Positions 20,687-21,654 of a stretch of DNA of 21,654 nt are shown one piece after another. Position numbers and translations under genes: made by a program. Position 1 is the stretch's first letter, and each line of letters opens with the position of its first letter. Under the pieces are notes generated by a model. The model ran no database searches and was not told the origin of the DNA. It worked only from the letters and a program-made list of their open reading frames with translations. The stretch is from WHUA01 sp964585785 (lineage in GTDB: Bacteria; Pseudomonadota; Alphaproteobacteria; UBA8366). Where the stretch lies: positions 1-21,654 of the forward strand of contig CAZPFL010000065.1 of the NCBI GenBank assembly GCA_964585785.1, in the 5' to 3' direction.

Positions 20687-21654
20687 ATGACCGACATCAA
20701 GACCATGCTCGTGATCGGCGCGACCGGGGTGATCGGCCGGCGGGTGATCCAGCATCTCGACGCGGCGGCGGACTGGCGCGCGATCGGCGTGTCGCGGCGC
20801 AAGCCGGACTATCCGGGCGAGGCGGCGCATGTCTCCGCCGACCTGATGGACAAGGCGGACTGCAAGGCGAAGCTCGGCGCGCTCGACGGCGTCACGCATC
20901 TGCTCTACGCCGCCTACACGGACCGGCCGAGCTGGGCCGAGCAATGCGCGCCCAACGCGCTGATGCTGGAGAATGTGCTGGACGGCATCGAGGCGGGCCC
21001 CGCGGCGCTCGAGCGCATCGTCCTGATGCAGGGCACGAAATATTACGGCTCGCATCTCGGCCCGTTCAAGACGCCGGCGCTGGAGAGCGACCCGCGCCAC
21101 ATGCCGCCCAACTTCTACTTCAACCAGCAGGATCTGCTGATGGAGCGCCAGGCGCGGCGGGCGTGGAGCTGGACCTGCCTGCGCCCGCACACGGTCTGCG
21201 GCTTCGCCGTCGGCATGCCGATGAACCTGGTCGCGGTGATCGGCGTCTACGCCGCGATCTCGAAGGAGCTCGGCCTGCCGCTGCGCTTCCCGGGCACGGA
21301 GGCCTGCTACCGCGCGGTCTTCCAGGTGACCGATGCCGATCTGCTGGCGCGCGCCGCGCTGTGGTCCGCGCGCGCGCCCGGCTGCGCCAACGAGGCGTTC
21401 AACATCACCAACGGCGACTTCTTCCGCTGGCGGAATCTCTGGCCGCGCTTCGCCGAATTCTTCGAGATGGACTACGCGCCGCCGCAGGCGATCCGGCTGG
21501 CCGATTTCATGGCCGACAAGGAGCCCTTGTGGCGCGAGATGGTGAAGAAATACGACTTGATGGACACGCCCTTCGCCCAGGCCGCGCATTGGCCCTTCGG
21601 CGACTACATCTTCAACCAGTACTGGGACATCATGTCCGACACGCTGAAGGCGCG
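20687..21654 (+). CDS. PRISE-family (progesterone 5-beta-reductase/iridoid synthase-like) SDR, 3-prime truncated by window edge
   Basis: An extended-SDR frame of 322 codons open to the window end. GATGVIG (11-17) binds NAD(P)H. LMQGTKYYGSHLGPFKTP (113-130) contains the catalytic Lys118 region, NFYFNQQDLLMERQ (142-155) the NFYY-type Tyr motif, and CLRPHTVCGFAVGMPMNLV (164-182) and NEAFNITNGDFFRWRNLWP are PRISE signatures. Such enzymes reduce activated C=C bonds of enones, with steroids and 8-oxogeranial in plants; bacterial members reduce small enones. Where plants have NFYYxxED this has NFYFNQQD. AAGGGAG about 8 bases before ATG 20687 fixes the start; an in-frame ATG at 20663 is less likely. 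The family is 350-390 residues, so about 30-60 are missing. Confidence 0.88.
   Translation, partial: MTDIKTMLVIGATGVIGRRVIQHLDAAADWRAIGVSRRKPDYPGEAAHVSADLMDKADCKAKLGALDGVTHLLYAAYTDRPSWAEQCAPNALMLENVLDGIEAGPAALERIVLMQGTKYYGSHLGPFKTPALESDPRHMPPNFYFNQQDLLMERQARRAWSWTCLRPHTVCGFAVGMPMNLVAVIGVYAAISKELGLPLRFPGTEACYRAVFQVTDADLLARAALWSARAPGCANEAFNITNGDFFRWRNLWPRFAEFFEMDYAPPQAIRLADFMADKEPLWREMVKKYDLMDTPFAQAAHWPFGDYIFNQYWDIMSDTLKA

Noticed and set aside
1..21654. CRISPR arrays, tRNA or rRNA genes, transposases, integrases, phage genes
   Set aside because: I searched by eye on both strands and saw no regularly spaced repeats, cloverleaf with CCA-end context, or mobile-element protein motif.

Overview
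The window is high-GC, densely coding bacterial DNA. It most resembles an alphaproteobacterium of Rhodospirillales or Hyphomicrobiales type. The reasons are a VPLPA-type C-terminal sorting signal, a PAS_5 protein, an MHYT-domain kinase, two kinases with the DivJ/PleC-like HisKA core, a DUF3830 protein, and short inverted-pair dispersed repeats of the kind common between alphaproteobacterial genes. This assignment is inference from gene content; there is no rRNA or marker gene in the window. A run of exactly 100 N (3138-3237) shows that it is a draft scaffold of two contigs, so the order across the gap is not proven.

Layout. Positions 1-3136 hold a minus-strand pair, a dimeric alpha/beta-barrel protein followed by a luciferase-like flavin monooxygenase (cut by the window edge), and a divergent AMP-forming acyl-CoA ligase. 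This looks like a small catabolic locus. Positions 3238-6500, after the gap, are visibly richer in A+T. They carry a 51-residue single-pass membrane ORF, a secreted VPLPA-CTERM protein, and a secreted S10 serine carboxypeptidase with a good sigma-70 promoter. The peptidase gene is flanked by a degenerate direct repeat of about 64 bp. Positions 6498-9106 carry a DUF3830 cyclophilin-like gene, a divergent SDR, and a convergent FMN-dependent alpha-hydroxyacid dehydrogenase. Positions 9488-11926 carry a HupE/UreJ-type metal permease, a second polytopic membrane protein in the same operon, and a cytosolic six-bladed propeller that keeps the complete peptidylglycine lyase (PAL) active site.

Positions 11954-17623 are a sensory stretch: a PAS_5 protein, a two-TM GAF/PAS histidine kinase, a DUF4242 small protein, and an MHYT-domain histidine kinase. 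No response regulator is present. Positions 17734-21654 carry an AroE-like shikimate/quinate dehydrogenase with sequence signs of NAD preference, a TTC38-like TPR protein in a two-gene minus-strand operon with an unrecognised 192-residue protein, and a divergent PRISE-type enone reductase cut by the window end.

Most genes look like solitary catabolic or sensory functions rather than one pathway. No phage, transposase, CRISPR, tRNA or rRNA was seen. The most distinctive points are the PAL-like protein without a monooxygenase partner, the two sister orphan kinases that share a kinase core and a CTTAAG box upstream, and the direct repeat flanking the S10 peptidase gene.
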